Part shown: positions 25,149 through 33,928 of the stretch, piece by piece
Numbering within the stretch: position 1 is the stretch's first letter
How the letters are laid out: each line of letters begins with the position of its first letter
Source of the DNA: Sphingomicrobium lutaoense
GTDB lineage: Bacteria; Pseudomonadota; Alphaproteobacteria; Sphingomonadales; Sphingomonadaceae
Length of the DNA: 64,000 nt
Direction of reading: 5' to 3'
Assembly (NCBI RefSeq): GCF_014195685.1
Contig: NZ_JACICF010000001.1
Coordinates: 1,187,317 to 1,251,316, forward strand
The notes under the pieces: model-generated
The model's input: the letters and a program-made list of their open reading frames with translations, nothing else
What the model was told of the DNA's origin: nothing
Database searches by the model: none
Made by a program: the position numbers and the translations under genes

Positions 25149-25763
25149 TCAGTTGGGCGACCTCGCGTAAGGGGGCAGCCGGGACATTCCCCATGCCAGC
25201 AGGAAGAAGGCGAAGCTGAGGGCGAGCAGGCTGACCGACATCCCGCCCAGGCCCTGCTGTTCGGGGTCGAGAAACCAATAGGCATACCAGTCGTCATTCG
25301 CGCCTCGCAGCAGGGCGTAACCTGCATAGCCAAGCGGCCAGCCCATTGCTGCGGCAGCGTCACGAGTGCGCAGATTGCCGTCATGCATTCGCCACCAGAG
25401 CAAAGCGAAGAGGATCGGCTGGAGCGTGTGGAGGATGATGTCGGCGACCAGTTGCCAGCCCGTGGGCTGCCACAGGCCTGCGAGCAGCGCCCAATAGGCC
25501 GCGCCGACGAAAATGATGGCGGCGGTGAAGACGAGCCGCGCGCGGGCTCGCGTCAATGCGCCTCGATGGCCGAGCGCGAGGAGACTGGCGACGACGGCGA
25601 CGCCGATATTGGTGAGAATGGTGAAATAGCCGAGGAAGCGCCACAGCCCCTCGCCGAGGCCCATCTGGCCGACGAGCAGCCATGCCTGCAGCAGGAGAGC
25701 GGTCCAGCCCATCAGGGCGATGAGGCCCGCGAAGATCTTCACCCCTTTCATCGACCCACGCAT
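25149..25763 (-). CDS. Pr6Pr family integral membrane protein
   Basis: 204 residues from ATG 25763 (25751 also possible). Six hydrophobic segments separated by short loops, with the block YFTILTNIGVAV near residue 45 and ILHTLQPILFALLWW near 115, as in the Pr6Pr (FAR-17a/AIG1-like) membrane family. Function in bacteria unknown. It converges with uvrD, stops 7 bases apart. Confidence 0.75.
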   Translation of the reverse strand: MRGSMKGVKIFAGLIALMGWTALLLQAWLLVGQMGLGEGLWRFLGYFTILTNIGVAVVASLLALGHRGALTRARARLVFTAAIIFVGAAYWALLAGLWQPTGWQLVADIILHTLQPILFALLWWRMHDGNLRTRDAAAAMGWPLGYAGYALLRGANDDWYAYWFLDPEQQGLGGMSVSLLALSFAFFLLAWGMSRLPPYARSPN

Positions 25764-25863
25764 CGCCCAGCCGTCCCGCTCGGGCAAGCCCTCCTTTGCC
25801 CAAAAGGAAAGCGGGCCGACCTTTCGGTCCGCCCGCCTTGTCCTGTTCAGCGATGAAAAGGCG

Positions 25864-26097
25864 TCAGGCCTGCGCGAGTTCGCCTTCCTTCTTGGCCTCG
25901 GCTTCGGCGCGCATCTTGGCCTTGCGCTGTTCCTCGGCGGCGCGAAGTTTGTCGGCGGCAATCGCCCGGTTCGCCAGTTTTTCCCAACTGCGCGCGGCGC
26001 GCTCGTGCAGGGCCCTTACGCGTACCAGCGTCGCAGCTTTTGCCTTGGCGCGTTCCTCTTTCATACGGTCGATCAGGAATTCGGTCTGGTGGGCCAA
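25864..26097 (-). CDS. Small basic, Ala/Lys/Glu-rich hypothetical protein
   Basis: 77 residues from TTG 26097, chosen because GAGGAG (26103-26108) sits 7 bases before it. The product is a charged helix (RMKEERAKAKAATLVRVRAL, KLRAAEEQRKAKMRAEAEA) resembling the small DUF6481-like proteins common in sphingomonads, though I cannot confirm the family. A strong intrinsic terminator (26115-26142) lies just upstream of the ribosome binding site, so transcription of this gene may be controlled by read-through. Confidence 0.6.
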   Translation of the reverse strand: MAHQTEFLIDRMKEERAKAKAATLVRVRALHERAARSWEKLANRAIAADKLRAAEEQRKAKMRAEAEAKKEGELAQA

Positions 26098-26113
26098 ATG
26101 GCTTCTCCTCAAA

Positions 26114-26142
26114 CAAAAAACGCGAACCCGGGCGGGCTCGCG
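26114..26142 (-). terminator. Intrinsic terminator directly upstream of a ribosome binding site
   Basis: CGCGAGCCC paired with GGGTTCGCG (one G-U) on the minus strand, followed by six T residues at 26120-26115. It lies 7 bases before the GAGGAG of the gene starting at 26097, an arrangement typical of a transcription attenuator. Confidence 0.75.
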
Positions 26143-26217
26143 TTGGCGTGGCTTCAGACAGGCAGTCGGGCATGAACGCCCGGAACGCGACCTGTCACTG
26201 TGGGAAAGTCGCACAAC
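26143..26217 (-). promoter_or_regulatory. Possible leader / attenuator region
   Basis: Between the two terminators the minus strand carries nested pairing: outer GACAGG with CCTGTC (26191-26196 and 26157-26162) enclosing CGGGC with GCCCG. With the terminator at 26114-26142 this could form a regulated leader of the small gene at 25864-26097. Ligand or trigger unknown. Confidence 0.35.
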
Positions 26218-26277
26218 AAAAAGCCGCGGTCGCGGCGCATGGCATGAAGCCTGGGGGGAAGTGTGCTTCTCTCGATG
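26218..26277 (-). ncRNA. Candidate small RNA of about 60 nt with C-rich loop
   Basis: Minus-strand transcript predicted from the promoter at 26284-26312 to a terminator hairpin GCCGCG-AC-CGCGGC followed by TTTTTG (26236-26218). The 5-prime part contains CUUCCCCCC, a cytosine run of the kind alphaproteobacterial sRNAs use to pair with Shine-Dalgarno sequences. No protein frame is evident. Read-through would continue into the leader of the small basic gene. Confidence 0.4.
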
Positions 26278-26283
26278 GAAACC

Positions 26284-26312
26284 ATCTTAAAGGAAAACCG
26301 AAAAAAACGCAA
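26284..26312 (-). promoter_or_regulatory. Candidate sigma-70-type promoter
   Basis: TTGCGT at 26312-26307, 17-base T-rich spacer, TAAGAT at 26289-26284; predicted start near 26277. It drives the candidate sRNA and possibly the small basic gene. Confidence 0.45.
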
Positions 26313-26350
26313 AAATCTGCCAATTTCGGGATTCCTTTACGCGAGCGAAC

Positions 26351-26386
26351 CAAAGAAAGGGGGCCTGCCCGGCAAAGGCAGGCCCC
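26351..26386 (-). terminator. Intrinsic terminator after the L,D-transpeptidase gene
   Basis: A 10-bp stem GGGGCCTGCC / GGCAGGCCCC with a 7-base loop, followed on the minus strand by CTTTCTTTG. Confidence 0.85.
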
Positions 26387-26451
26387 TCGAAGGCAAAAAA
26401 TACTGCCTTATTCCGGCCCGATTCGCGCGACGGCAAAGGGGCGCGGCGGGC

Positions 26452-27417
26452 TTAGAGGAATTCGACCTTGGTTCCTTGGCTGACCGCCTTGGCGAGCCGC
26501 TGTGCATCCCAATTGGTCAAGCGCACGCAGCCATGGCTGGCGGTCTTGCCGATCTTGGCCGGATCGGACGAGCCGTGGATGCCATAGCCATCCTTGGCAA
26601 GATCGATCCAGATGCCGCCGACCGGATTGTTCGGGCCCGCGGGGATGACCAGGGTCTCGTCCCCTCCCCATTGCTGGTCGGACGGGTCGAAGGTGTAATT
26701 GGCTTCCGGCGCGACGGCATTGACCGTCATCGAGCCCGAGGGACTGGGAAATTCGCTCGACCCTACGGTGGCGGGGAAGGATGCGAGGATCTTTCCGTCC
26801 TCGTCAAAGGCGCGCAGTTCGTTGGCCGATCCCTCGATCTCGATCCGCGCGACATCGCCGATGCTGCCCGGCTGCTGGGCGACCACGACGATGCTCTTTC
26901 CTTCGCCATATTTCACGCCCGGGTTGAGCGCCTTCAGAAGGCCCTCGCTCATGCCAAATTTCTCGGCGAGCTTCTCGCTCAGCGAGGCATAACCGACGCG
27001 GCCGGTCTCGGCCATTTTCTTCATCGAGGAAGCCGGCGAACGGAAATCGCCCGAGGCATCCTCGGCGCTGATTTCATATTTTTCGAGAAGCGGGCTGCCC
27101 GTGTTGCTGCGGAGCGCCGACAGGGTCTTGTCGTCGAGCTTGCCGGTGACGTCGAGGCCCTTGGCTTTCTGGAAGGAACGGATCGCCCGCTCGCTATTGC
27201 CGCCGGGGTAGCCATCGATCACGCCTGGCGAATGCTGGGCCGCTGCGAGCATGATCTGGGCGGCGAGCATCTGCTGGTCGCGCTTGCCCGCGAAGGGGCC
27301 CGACGGAAGGCTCACGCCCCATTGAGGCGAGGCGTTCGCATCGGATTGCTGGGTGGCGGTGGAGGGAGCGGCAAGCACAAGGCTTGCCGCGGCGAATGCG
27401 GGGATCAATGTTTTCAT
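26452..27417 (-). CDS. L,D-transpeptidase (YkuD) with peptidoglycan-binding domain
   Basis: 321 residues. Signal peptide (MKTLIPAFAAASLVLAAPS), a peptidoglycan-binding-1 motif near 75-105 (SERAIRSFQKAKGLDVTGK), then a YkuD catalytic domain from about 195 to the end with HGSSDPAKIGK and the nucleophile Cys near 296 in ASHGCVRL. Periplasmic enzyme that makes 3-3 crosslinks or attaches proteins to murein. Own terminator downstream. A second, shorter YkuD gene is at 55928. Function of family known; the exact acceptor here is not. Confidence 0.92.
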   Translation of the reverse strand: MKTLIPAFAAASLVLAAPSTATQQSDANASPQWGVSLPSGPFAGKRDQQMLAAQIMLAAAQHSPGVIDGYPGGNSERAIRSFQKAKGLDVTGKLDDKTLSALRSNTGSPLLEKYEISAEDASGDFRSPASSMKKMAETGRVGYASLSEKLAEKFGMSEGLLKALNPGVKYGEGKSIVVVAQQPGSIGDVARIEIEGSANELRAFDEDGKILASFPATVGSSEFPSPSGSMTVNAVAPEANYTFDPSDQQWGGDETLVIPAGPNNPVGGIWIDLAKDGYGIHGSSDPAKIGKTASHGCVRLTNWDAQRLAKAVSQGTKVEFL

Positions 27418-27463
27418 GCTCTTTCAACGCCTTGGGAGGCGTCGAAGTTGCAATTACGGAGGA

Positions 27464-28693
27464 TCAGCCCTTGTCGATCTCCAGCCAGTCGCGATGTTCG
27501 AGCTGGTAGGCAAGGTCCATGAGCTCGAACTGGAGACCGGTGGGCTTGCCCGCATTGCTGTTCCACATCGCGACCACGCCGGTCTTCATCTCGGGATCGA
27601 AAAGGATGAGCGAGCGATAGCCATCCACCCCGCCGCGATGGCCAACGAGCCGTCGACCCGCATAGTCGTAGATGCGCCAGCCGAGGCCGTAGCGCGGATC
27701 GCCGACACGTTCGCGGAAGTTGCGCAAGCGGCGATTTTCGTTGGGCGTGGCGACGCGCGGTTCATGCGCCAGCGACAAGGCCTTGCCTGACAGGACATCG
27801 GGGAAGAGGCCCATCTGCGCCTGGAGCCAGGTCGCCAGATCCTTGATATTGCTGTTCACCCCGCCTGCGGCCGGAACGCGATAATAGGCTTCCTGCACTT
27901 CAAGCGGACGTCGTCCTGCGCTGTGCGGACGCGCCCAATTCGGCGAATTGACGAGCCCTTCACGGTCGAGCGAGGCCGAGCGCATCCCCAAGGGACGGAA
28001 CAGCTCGTTCTTCACCGCGGTCGCATAGGTGCGGCCCGTGATTTTCTCGACCACGTCGGTGGCCGCATCGAAAGCGACATTCTGGTAGGACCAGCAGGTA
28101 CCGGGCGCGCAGGTCAGCTGGGTACCCATCAGGTCGCGGCGGATCTGGTCGGGGTCCTGCCCGTCCTCGAGCCGGTCGTCATAGGCATTGCGCCACAGGC
28201 CGAGCCGGTGGGAAAGCACGTCCTCGATCCGCGCCTGGCGCTGGGCGCCTTCGGGGAGCAGGAGATTGGCCGAATAGCGGGCAATGCTTTCATCGAGGCG
28301 CAACTTGCCTTCGTCGGCGAGCTTGGCGGCGAGGCTGCCCGCCACGCCCTTGGACACGCTGGCCCAGCGGAAGACGGTTTCGGGTGTGACCGGCTCGTCG
28401 CTTCCCGCCTCGGTGACGCCATAGCCCTTGAGGAAGGTGATCTCGCCATTTTCGACGACGCCCACCGCCATGCCGACCATATAGGGCTTTTCCATCAGCT
28501 GCCGGAGGCGCCGGTCGAAGCGGTCATAGTCGATCTGGTGCTGGTGAACGGGCGCGGCGATGCTCGCTTCGGCCCGAATGGGCGGAGGCGCGGGCGGAGT
28601 GTCACTGCCACTGGAGTGCTGGGGCAAGGCAAGTGCCAACCCGGCTGCGGCAACCAGGCCGCCGGCCCCTAGAAACGCACGGCGTTTCATCAT
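27464..28693 (-). CDS. Serine hydrolase, class C beta-lactamase / penicillin-binding family, probable Tat substrate
   Basis: 409 residues from ATG 28693 (GTG 28705, with a GGGAGAGG leader, is possible). The N-terminus KRRAFLGAGGLVAAAG has a twin-arginine motif. Catalytic motifs: SVSK (nucleophile Ser, near WASVSKG), WSYQN (Tyr-x-Asn) and GHRGG as the HxG equivalent of KTG. This pattern is that of beta-lactamase-fold esterases and D,D-peptidases; beta-lactam hydrolysis is not implied. Periplasmic after Tat export. Its start is divergent from lapA. Confidence 0.88.
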   Translation of the reverse strand: MMKRRAFLGAGGLVAAAGLALALPQHSSGSDTPPAPPPIRAEASIAAPVHQHQIDYDRFDRRLRQLMEKPYMVGMAVGVVENGEITFLKGYGVTEAGSDEPVTPETVFRWASVSKGVAGSLAAKLADEGKLRLDESIARYSANLLLPEGAQRQARIEDVLSHRLGLWRNAYDDRLEDGQDPDQIRRDLMGTQLTCAPGTCWSYQNVAFDAATDVVEKITGRTYATAVKNELFRPLGMRSASLDREGLVNSPNWARPHSAGRRPLEVQEAYYRVPAAGGVNSNIKDLATWLQAQMGLFPDVLSGKALSLAHEPRVATPNENRRLRNFRERVGDPRYGLGWRIYDYAGRRLVGHRGGVDGYRSLILFDPEMKTGVVAMWNSNAGKPTGLQFELMDLAYQLEHRDWLEIDKG

Positions 28694-28861
28694 GACATTT
28701 TGCACTCCCTCTCCCTGCCTTTTCCGGTGGCAAAGACCGGCCCGCGAAGCAAGATGGCAATTGCGAGGGGGCGGACGGGGCGAATCCTCCGTGCGACGAA
28801 CCGCATGACTGGAAACATGCGCCGCTTGCGCCTAATGCGGGGCCAAGGGAGGCACGCCGAC

Positions 28862-29182
28862 ATGCAATTTCTGAAAACCATCTTCTGGGTGATCCTTGCC
28901 GTCGCGATCGCCATTTTCGCGACCGCCAACTGGCATGACGTGATGGTCGACCTGTGGGGCGACCTACGGATGGCGATCAAATTGCCCATCCTGCTCGGCC
29001 TCGTCTTTGCCGCGGGCTTCCTGCCGACGATGTTCTATTACCGCGCGCGCCTGTGGCGGCTGCGGCGGCGGCTCGAGCTTACCGAGCGCAACGTGGTGCA
29101 GGCACCGATGACCCCTCGCCCGCCTTCCGCGCCGCCCCGCGAAAGCGCGCCCCAGCCCTCCAGCCCCTTCGAGGCCAATTGA
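28862..29182 (+). CDS. lapA: LapA domain (DUF1049) membrane protein
   Basis: 106 residues, ATG 28862. Two hydrophobic helices (about 3-22 and 38-58) with a short loop containing NWHDVMVDLWG, then a basic cytosolic helix (RARLWRLRRRLELTERN) and a Pro-rich tail. LapA with LapB regulates lipopolysaccharide synthesis through LpxC/FtsH in enterobacteria; in alphaproteobacteria the role is not settled. Overlaps pyrF by one base, a pairing seen in related genomes. Confidence 0.8.
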   Translation: MQFLKTIFWVILAVAIAIFATANWHDVMVDLWGDLRMAIKLPILLGLVFAAGFLPTMFYYRARLWRLRRRLELTERNVVQAPMTPRPPSAPPRESAPQPSSPFEAN

Positions 29183-29856
29183 TGTCCGGACCAGTTTACG
29201 TTGCGATCGACACGCCCGACATGGAACGCGCCCGGGCCATCGGCTCGGCGGTGCTCCGCCATGCCGGCGGGCTCAAACTGGGGCTGGAATTCTTCGTCCA
29301 CAACGGGCGCAGGGGCGTGATGGAGATGGCCGAACTGGGCCTGCCCATCTTCCTCGATCTCAAGTTTCACGACATTCCCAACACGGTCGCCAAGGCGATC
29401 CACGCGATGTCGCCGCTCGTCCCGGCAATCCTCACCGTCCATGCGGGCGGGGGCCGCGCGATGATGGAAGACGCCAAGGCCGCGGCGCCAGAGGGCACCA
29501 AAGTCGTCGGCGTGACCGTGCTTACCAGTCTCGACAGCGACGATCTGGCAGCGGTGGGCTGCAAGGACGACCAGGACGGCCAGGTCGAACGGCTGGCCCG
29601 GCTGGCGCGCGAATCCGGGCTCGACGGCATCGTCTGTTCGGGCCGCGAAGTGGGGCAGGTTCGCAAATGGTGGGACGATGGCTTTTTCGTTGTTCCGGGC
29701 GTGCGGCCCGAGGGCTCGGCCAGCGCCGACCAGAAGCGCGTGGTCACCCCGCGCCGGGCGATGGACGATGGCGCATCGATCCTGGTCATCGGACGGCCCG
29801 TGACGCAGGCCGAGGATCCCGACCGCGCACTGCGCGAAATTGCCGCGACGCTGTAG
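29182..29856 (+). CDS. pyrF: Orotidine 5-prime-phosphate decarboxylase
   Basis: 224 residues. Last step of UMP synthesis. The catalytic array FLDLKFHDIPNT (residues 57-68; Asp59, Lys61 and Asp64) is exactly conserved; VYVAIDTPD at the N-terminus and VPGVRPEGS near 173 (phosphate loop) complete the signature. Start ATG overlaps the lapA stop (TGATG), so the two genes are probably co-translated. Confidence 0.96.
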   Translation: MSGPVYVAIDTPDMERARAIGSAVLRHAGGLKLGLEFFVHNGRRGVMEMAELGLPIFLDLKFHDIPNTVAKAIHAMSPLVPAILTVHAGGGRAMMEDAKAAAPEGTKVVGVTVLTSLDSDDLAAVGCKDDQDGQVERLARLARESGLDGIVCSGREVGQVRKWWDDGFFVVPGVRPEGSASADQKRVVTPRRAMDDGASILVIGRPVTQAEDPDRALREIAATL

Positions 29857-29910
29857 ACAGGCCGCCCTTCCCCGGTCTACCCGCACCCCGATCAACAGTT
29901 GAGGTAAGAG

Positions 29911-30765
29911 ATGAGCTGGATCGACAAGGTTCGCAATGGCATTCCCTTTCTGCCCAAGCGGCAGGCCGAGGACCAGCTGTGGCACAAGTGCAAGAAGTGC
30001 GATGCCATGGTGTTCCTGCGCGAATGGGAAGGCAATGCCCATGTCTGCCCGCGCTGCGATTTCCATGATCGCATCGGCGTGAAGGAGCGGTTCGAACTGC
30101 TGTTCGACGACGGCAAGTGGGAAGAGTTGCCGAGCCCTGAGGTCCGCGAGGACCCGCTCAAGTTCCGCGATACCAAGAAATATACTGACCGCATGAAACA
30201 GGCCCGCGCCAAGACCCAGCGCAAGGACGCCCTCATCAATGCCAAGGGCAAGATCGACGGGCGGCCGGTCGTCGTCGGCGTACAGGACTTCGCTTTCATG
30301 GGCGGGTCGATGGGCATCGCGGTGGGTGCCGCCGTGGTCGCCGGCCTGCGTGCCGCGATCGAGGCGAAACGTCCCTACATCCTGTTCACCGCCGCGGGCG
30401 GCGCACGCATGCAGGAAGGCATCCTGTCGCTGATGCAGATGCCCAAGACCACGGTCGCGCTCCAGGAAATGAAGGATGCGGGCCTCCCGTACATCGTCGT
30501 CCTCACCGACCCGACCACCGGGGGCGTCACCGCCAGCTACGCGATGCTGGGCGACGTGCAGATCGCCGAACCCGGCGCATTGATCGGATTTGCCGGCCAG
30601 CGCGTCATCGAGCAGACCATCCGCGAGAAATTGCCCGAGGGCTTCCAGCGCGCCGAATATCTGCTCGAGCATGGCATGATCGACATGGTCGTGCATCGCC
30701 ATGCGCTGAAGGAAAAGCTCGCCGGTCTCGTCGGCTATCTGACCGGGAACAAGGACGCCGCCTGA
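29911..30765 (+). CDS. accD: Acetyl-CoA carboxylase carboxyltransferase subunit beta
   Basis: 284 residues. Forms the transferase with AccA, passing the carboxyl group from biotin to acetyl-CoA for fatty acid synthesis. An N-terminal four-cysteine zinc ribbon (Cys27, Cys30, Cys46, Cys49) precedes the crotonase-fold domain with [13 protein letters not shown] and the oxyanion glycine pair in [12 protein letters not shown], and [11 protein letters not shown]. Overlaps folC by one base, the common accD-folC arrangement. Confidence 0.97.
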   Translation: MSWIDKVRNGIPFLPKRQAEDQLWHKCKKCDAMVFLREWEGNAHVCPRCDFHDRIGVKERFELLFDDGKWEELPSPEVREDPLKFRDTKKYTDRMKQARAKTQRKDALINAKGKIDGRPVVVGVQDFAFMGGSMGIAVGAAVVAGLRAAIEAKRPYILFTAAGGARMQEGILSLMQMPKTTVALQEMKDAGLPYIVVLTDPTTGGVTASYAMLGDVQIAEPGALIGFAGQRVIEQTIREKLPEGFQRAEYLLEHGMIDMVVHRHALKEKLAGLVGYLTGNKDAA

Positions 30766-32072
30766 TGGCCGACGGCGCGCGCTCGTCCCATGGGGGCGTG
30801 CAGGCGCAGCTCGACCGGCTGTCAGCCCTGGGCATGGGCGGCGATATCCTCGGGCTCGAGCGGATTGGCGAATTGTGCCGTCGGCTTAATGATCCGCAGG
30901 ACCGCTTGCCACCGGTCTTCCATGTCGCGGGAACCAACGGCAAGGGCTCGACCATTGCATTCCTGCGTGCTGCATTCGAAGCGGGCGGGCGTCCGGTCCA
31001 TGTCTTTACATCACCGCATCTCGTCCGCTTCAACGAGCGGATCCGCCTGGCTGGCGAATTGATCGGCGACGCGCCGCTGGCCGACTTGCTCGAAGAGGTG
31101 ATCGACGCCGCCGCAGGCATGAAAGCGAGCTTTTTCGAGATCAGCACCGCGGCGGCTTTTCTCGCCTTCTCCCGGACGCCTGCCGACGCCTGCCTCATTG
31201 AAGTAGGATTGGGTGGTCGGCTCGATGCGACCAATGTCATTCCGGCGCCTGCCGCAACGGGGATTGCCGGGCTCGGCCTCGATCATCAGGCTTTTCTTGG
31301 CGACCGGCTCGACAGGATCGCGTTGGAAAAAGCGGGGATTGCCAAGCGCGGGGTGCCGCTGGTGATGCAATCCTATCCCCCCGAGATCGAAAGCCTGATC
31401 GTCGATCATGCCCTGTCAGTGGGCGCGAAACCCGTCATCCAAGGCCGCGACTGGGATATCGAACGAGTGGGCGCAGAACTTGTTTTCGAAGGGAAGACAA
31501 ACCTCACTCTGCCGCTGCCTCGCCTTGAAGGCGCGCATCAATTTGCCAATGCGGGTCTTGCCGCGGCGATGCTTCAATATCAGGACGCACTTTCGATCGA
31601 GCCTGAAGCGGTCGCGTCCATGACCGAGCGGGCAAGCTGGCCCGCGCGTCTCCAGAAACTCGACAAGGGCAACCTTGCAGGGCTTCTTCCGAACCATGAA
31701 TTATGGCTCGACGGCGGGCATAATGAGGATGCGGCAAGGGCGCTGGCGCGTTTCTTCGACGGCAGGAAGCTGCACCTCGTCTTCGGATTGCTGGCGAACC
31801 GCGATCCGTCCGTACTGCTTGCTCCTTTCGAGGGACTAGTGGAGGGCGTGACGGCCCTCCCCATCCACAGCCATGAGCATCATGAGCCGGCCATGCTCGC
31901 GGACGAGGCCCGACGGATCTTGGGCATCGAGCACGTCGGGACGGCGAGCGATGCGGAGCAAGCCATTTCTCTGCTGTCGACCGACATCGCCGGTGACCAC
32001 GCCGTGTTGGTCTTCGGCTCGCTTTACCTTGCGGGCGAAGTTCTCGAGGCCAACGGCACCCTGCCCGACTAG
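30765..32072 (+). CDS. folC: Bifunctional dihydrofolate / folylpolyglutamate synthase
   Basis: 435 residues. Mur-ligase relative that adds glutamate to dihydropteroate and to tetrahydrofolate. ATP loop AGTNGKGST near residue 55, VFTSPHLVRFNERI near 80, EVGLGGRLDATN near 147 and LDGGHNEDAARAL near 310 are all diagnostic. Translation probably coupled with accD by the TGATG overlap. Ends against the convergent ampG stop (4-base overlap). Confidence 0.95.
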   Translation: MADGARSSHGGVQAQLDRLSALGMGGDILGLERIGELCRRLNDPQDRLPPVFHVAGTNGKGSTIAFLRAAFEAGGRPVHVFTSPHLVRFNERIRLAGELIGDAPLADLLEEVIDAAAGMKASFFEISTAAAFLAFSRTPADACLIEVGLGGRLDATNVIPAPAATGIAGLGLDHQAFLGDRLDRIALEKAGIAKRGVPLVMQSYPPEIESLIVDHALSVGAKPVIQGRDWDIERVGAELVFEGKTNLTLPLPRLEGAHQFANAGLAAAMLQYQDALSIEPEAVASMTERASWPARLQKLDKGNLAGLLPNHELWLDGGHNEDAARALARFFDGRKLHLVFGLLANRDPSVLLAPFEGLVEGVTALPIHSHEHHEPAMLADEARRILGIEHVGTASDAEQAISLLSTDIAGDHAVLVFGSLYLAGEVLEANGTLPD

Positions 32073-33775
32073 GCGAATTCGGGTTCGGGCGGCGGGGCGT
32101 TGCGTTCGGCGAGGCCGATCTTGTGCTGGCGCCACCATTCGACGAGGCACAGCACCACCGCGATGCCGCCGATCGCCATGGTCAGCACGAAGACATAATA
32201 ATAGCCCCGTTCCTCGATCATCTGGCCGAGTGCGCCGCGCCCCAGCGTGCCGACGAGCAGGGTAAGCGACGACAAGAGGGCATATTGCACCGCGCTATAG
32301 CCCTTCGCGACGATCGAGGAGAGGTAAGCGACGAAGGCCGCCCCCGCGAGACCGACCGCGATATTTTCGCCCGCAATGGCCATCATGAGCTTGGCAAGGC
32401 GCGGATCGCCGCCGAGGTTGGTCACCAGCCAGCTGAAGCCCGTGGCGTCGGACACGGCCTGCATGGTCGCCCCGCCTATCGCGAGATCGGCGTAGAGAAG
32501 ATTGGTCGCGGCCGCGAGCACGGCGCCAAGCGTGAGAGCCGCCATGCGCCCGATCAGCGTGAGCAGAATGCCGCCGAGTACCAGCCCGAGCATCAGCGCG
32601 CCGACCCCGAAGAATTTGGACGCCACCGCGACCTCGTCCTTCGAATATTGGAGTTCGCCCAGGTAGAAAGGATAGGCGAAGCTGCCCCAGATCGCGTCGG
32701 TGATGCGATAGGTCAGGACCAGTCCGATGACGATGATCGTCGCCCAGCCGAGCCGACCGATGATTTCGGCAAGCGGGAGCACGAGCGCGCGATAGCCGAA
32801 ATCGAGCGCACGGTCGGCGCTCGATTGCGCGGGCATGGCCTCGGTGAGGACATGGCGGCCCTTCTTCCGTAGGCCATTGAGCCAGGCCGCGATAAGCGCC
32901 GGGATAACCACCGTGGCGATGACGATGAGCGGTCCCTGCGTCGCGATGAAGGCGACGCTGTCGGGACGGGTTCCGGGGTCCGAGCCGAGCGAGCGCACCA
33001 TGAAGATGCCGACATTGAGGAGCGCCCAACCCCATAATAGCGCGATCGCGAGCAATGCCCATTTGCGCACTGAGGGGTGGATCTGCCCCGCTTCGCGCAG
33101 GGTCGAGAGTTCCTTGCGCTCCTCCTCGATCCGCTCGGCGCTGCGTTCCGCGTCGGGCGCGAACAGGCCGAGCGCGCCGACGACCAGCATCGTCCCGCCG
33201 AAGGCCGCATAGGTCACGGGCCAGCCGAGCCGCTGCGCCATGAACAGTGCGAGCGCGCCACCCGCCAGCGCTGCCAGGCGATAGCCCATCTGGTAGACGG
33301 TCGAGAGAATGTCGATCGTCGCCACTTCGTCGGCGACATCGACGCGCCACGCATCGATCACGACATCCTGCGTCGCCGAAGCGAAGGCCCCGAGCCCCGC
33401 AAGCAGCGAAAACCAGCCAAGCGCGGTCTGCGGATTGAGCGTCGAGAGAATGACGAGGATCGCGCCCAGGAGAAGTTGCGCGGTGACGATCCACTGCTTG
33501 CGCTTGCCCAGCTTGCGCAGGATCGGAATGTCGACCCGGTCGAGCGCGGGCGACCAGAGAAATTTGAAGGCATAGGCCAGGCCGATGAGCGAGAAGACGC
33601 CCATCGTTTCCAGATCGACCTGGGCGTCCGAGAGCCAGGCGTAAAGCGTGCCAAGAAGAAGCGCATAAGGCAGGCCAGCCGCAAAACCGAACAGGAGCAT
33701 ATAGCCCGTCTTCTTGTGACGGATCGAACGCGCCAGCGTCCGCCAGCCCGGTTTGGTCTTCGCTTCTGCCGTCAT
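32069..33775 (-). CDS. ampG: AmpG-type muropeptide MFS permease
   Basis: 568 residues with about 12-14 hydrophobic segments in the major facilitator arrangement. The N-terminal block GYMLLFGFAAGLPYALLLGTL, FKFLWSPALDR near residue 70 and GAFASATQDVVIDAWRVD near 128 are characteristic of AmpG, which imports anhydro-muropeptides from the periplasm for murein recycling. A charged central loop near residue 215-230 (ERIEEERKELSTL) separates the halves. Longer than E. coli AmpG by about 75 residues. Fits the nearby recycling genes ldcA and mpl-like. Confidence 0.9.
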   Translation of the reverse strand: MTAEAKTKPGWRTLARSIRHKKTGYMLLFGFAAGLPYALLLGTLYAWLSDAQVDLETMGVFSLIGLAYAFKFLWSPALDRVDIPILRKLGKRKQWIVTAQLLLGAILVILSTLNPQTALGWFSLLAGLGAFASATQDVVIDAWRVDVADEVATIDILSTVYQMGYRLAALAGGALALFMAQRLGWPVTYAAFGGTMLVVGALGLFAPDAERSAERIEEERKELSTLREAGQIHPSVRKWALLAIALLWGWALLNVGIFMVRSLGSDPGTRPDSVAFIATQGPLIVIATVVIPALIAAWLNGLRKKGRHVLTEAMPAQSSADRALDFGYRALVLPLAEIIGRLGWATIIVIGLVLTYRITDAIWGSFAYPFYLGELQYSKDEVAVASKFFGVGALMLGLVLGGILLTLIGRMAALTLGAVLAAATNLLYADLAIGGATMQAVSDATGFSWLVTNLGGDPRLAKLMMAIAGENIAVGLAGAAFVAYLSSIVAKGYSAVQYALLSSLTLLVGTLGRGALGQMIEERGYYYVFVLTMAIGGIAVVLCLVEWWRQHKIGLAERNAPPPEPEFA

Positions 33776-33869
33776 AAGGGCTCCCTTGTCATGGCCATGC
33801 GCTGTTTTCGGCTGTCGCCGGCGATGCCGACGCTAGCAGCTTGTGCGCTAGGGGAAAGAGGCTGAACGC

Positions 33870-33901
33870 AACTTGACCTGATTTTCGCAAAACTTGACTT
33901 G
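33870..33901. repeat. Direct repeats, possible operator
   Basis: AACTTGACCTG (33870-33880) and AACTTGACTTG (33891-33901) repeat with a 21-base period, two helical turns, in the divergent gap between ampG and the Rieske oxygenase gene. A TATAA-like element follows at 33904-33909. Could be a regulator site; regulator unknown. Confidence 0.4.
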
Positions 33902-33928
33902 CGTTATAAAAAGAGGAGGCGCACCATC

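Noticed and set aside
29038-30702. A 554-codon open frame antisense to pyrF and accD
   Set aside because: Shadow frame; the sense strand carries two unmistakable enzymes with correct length and motifs.
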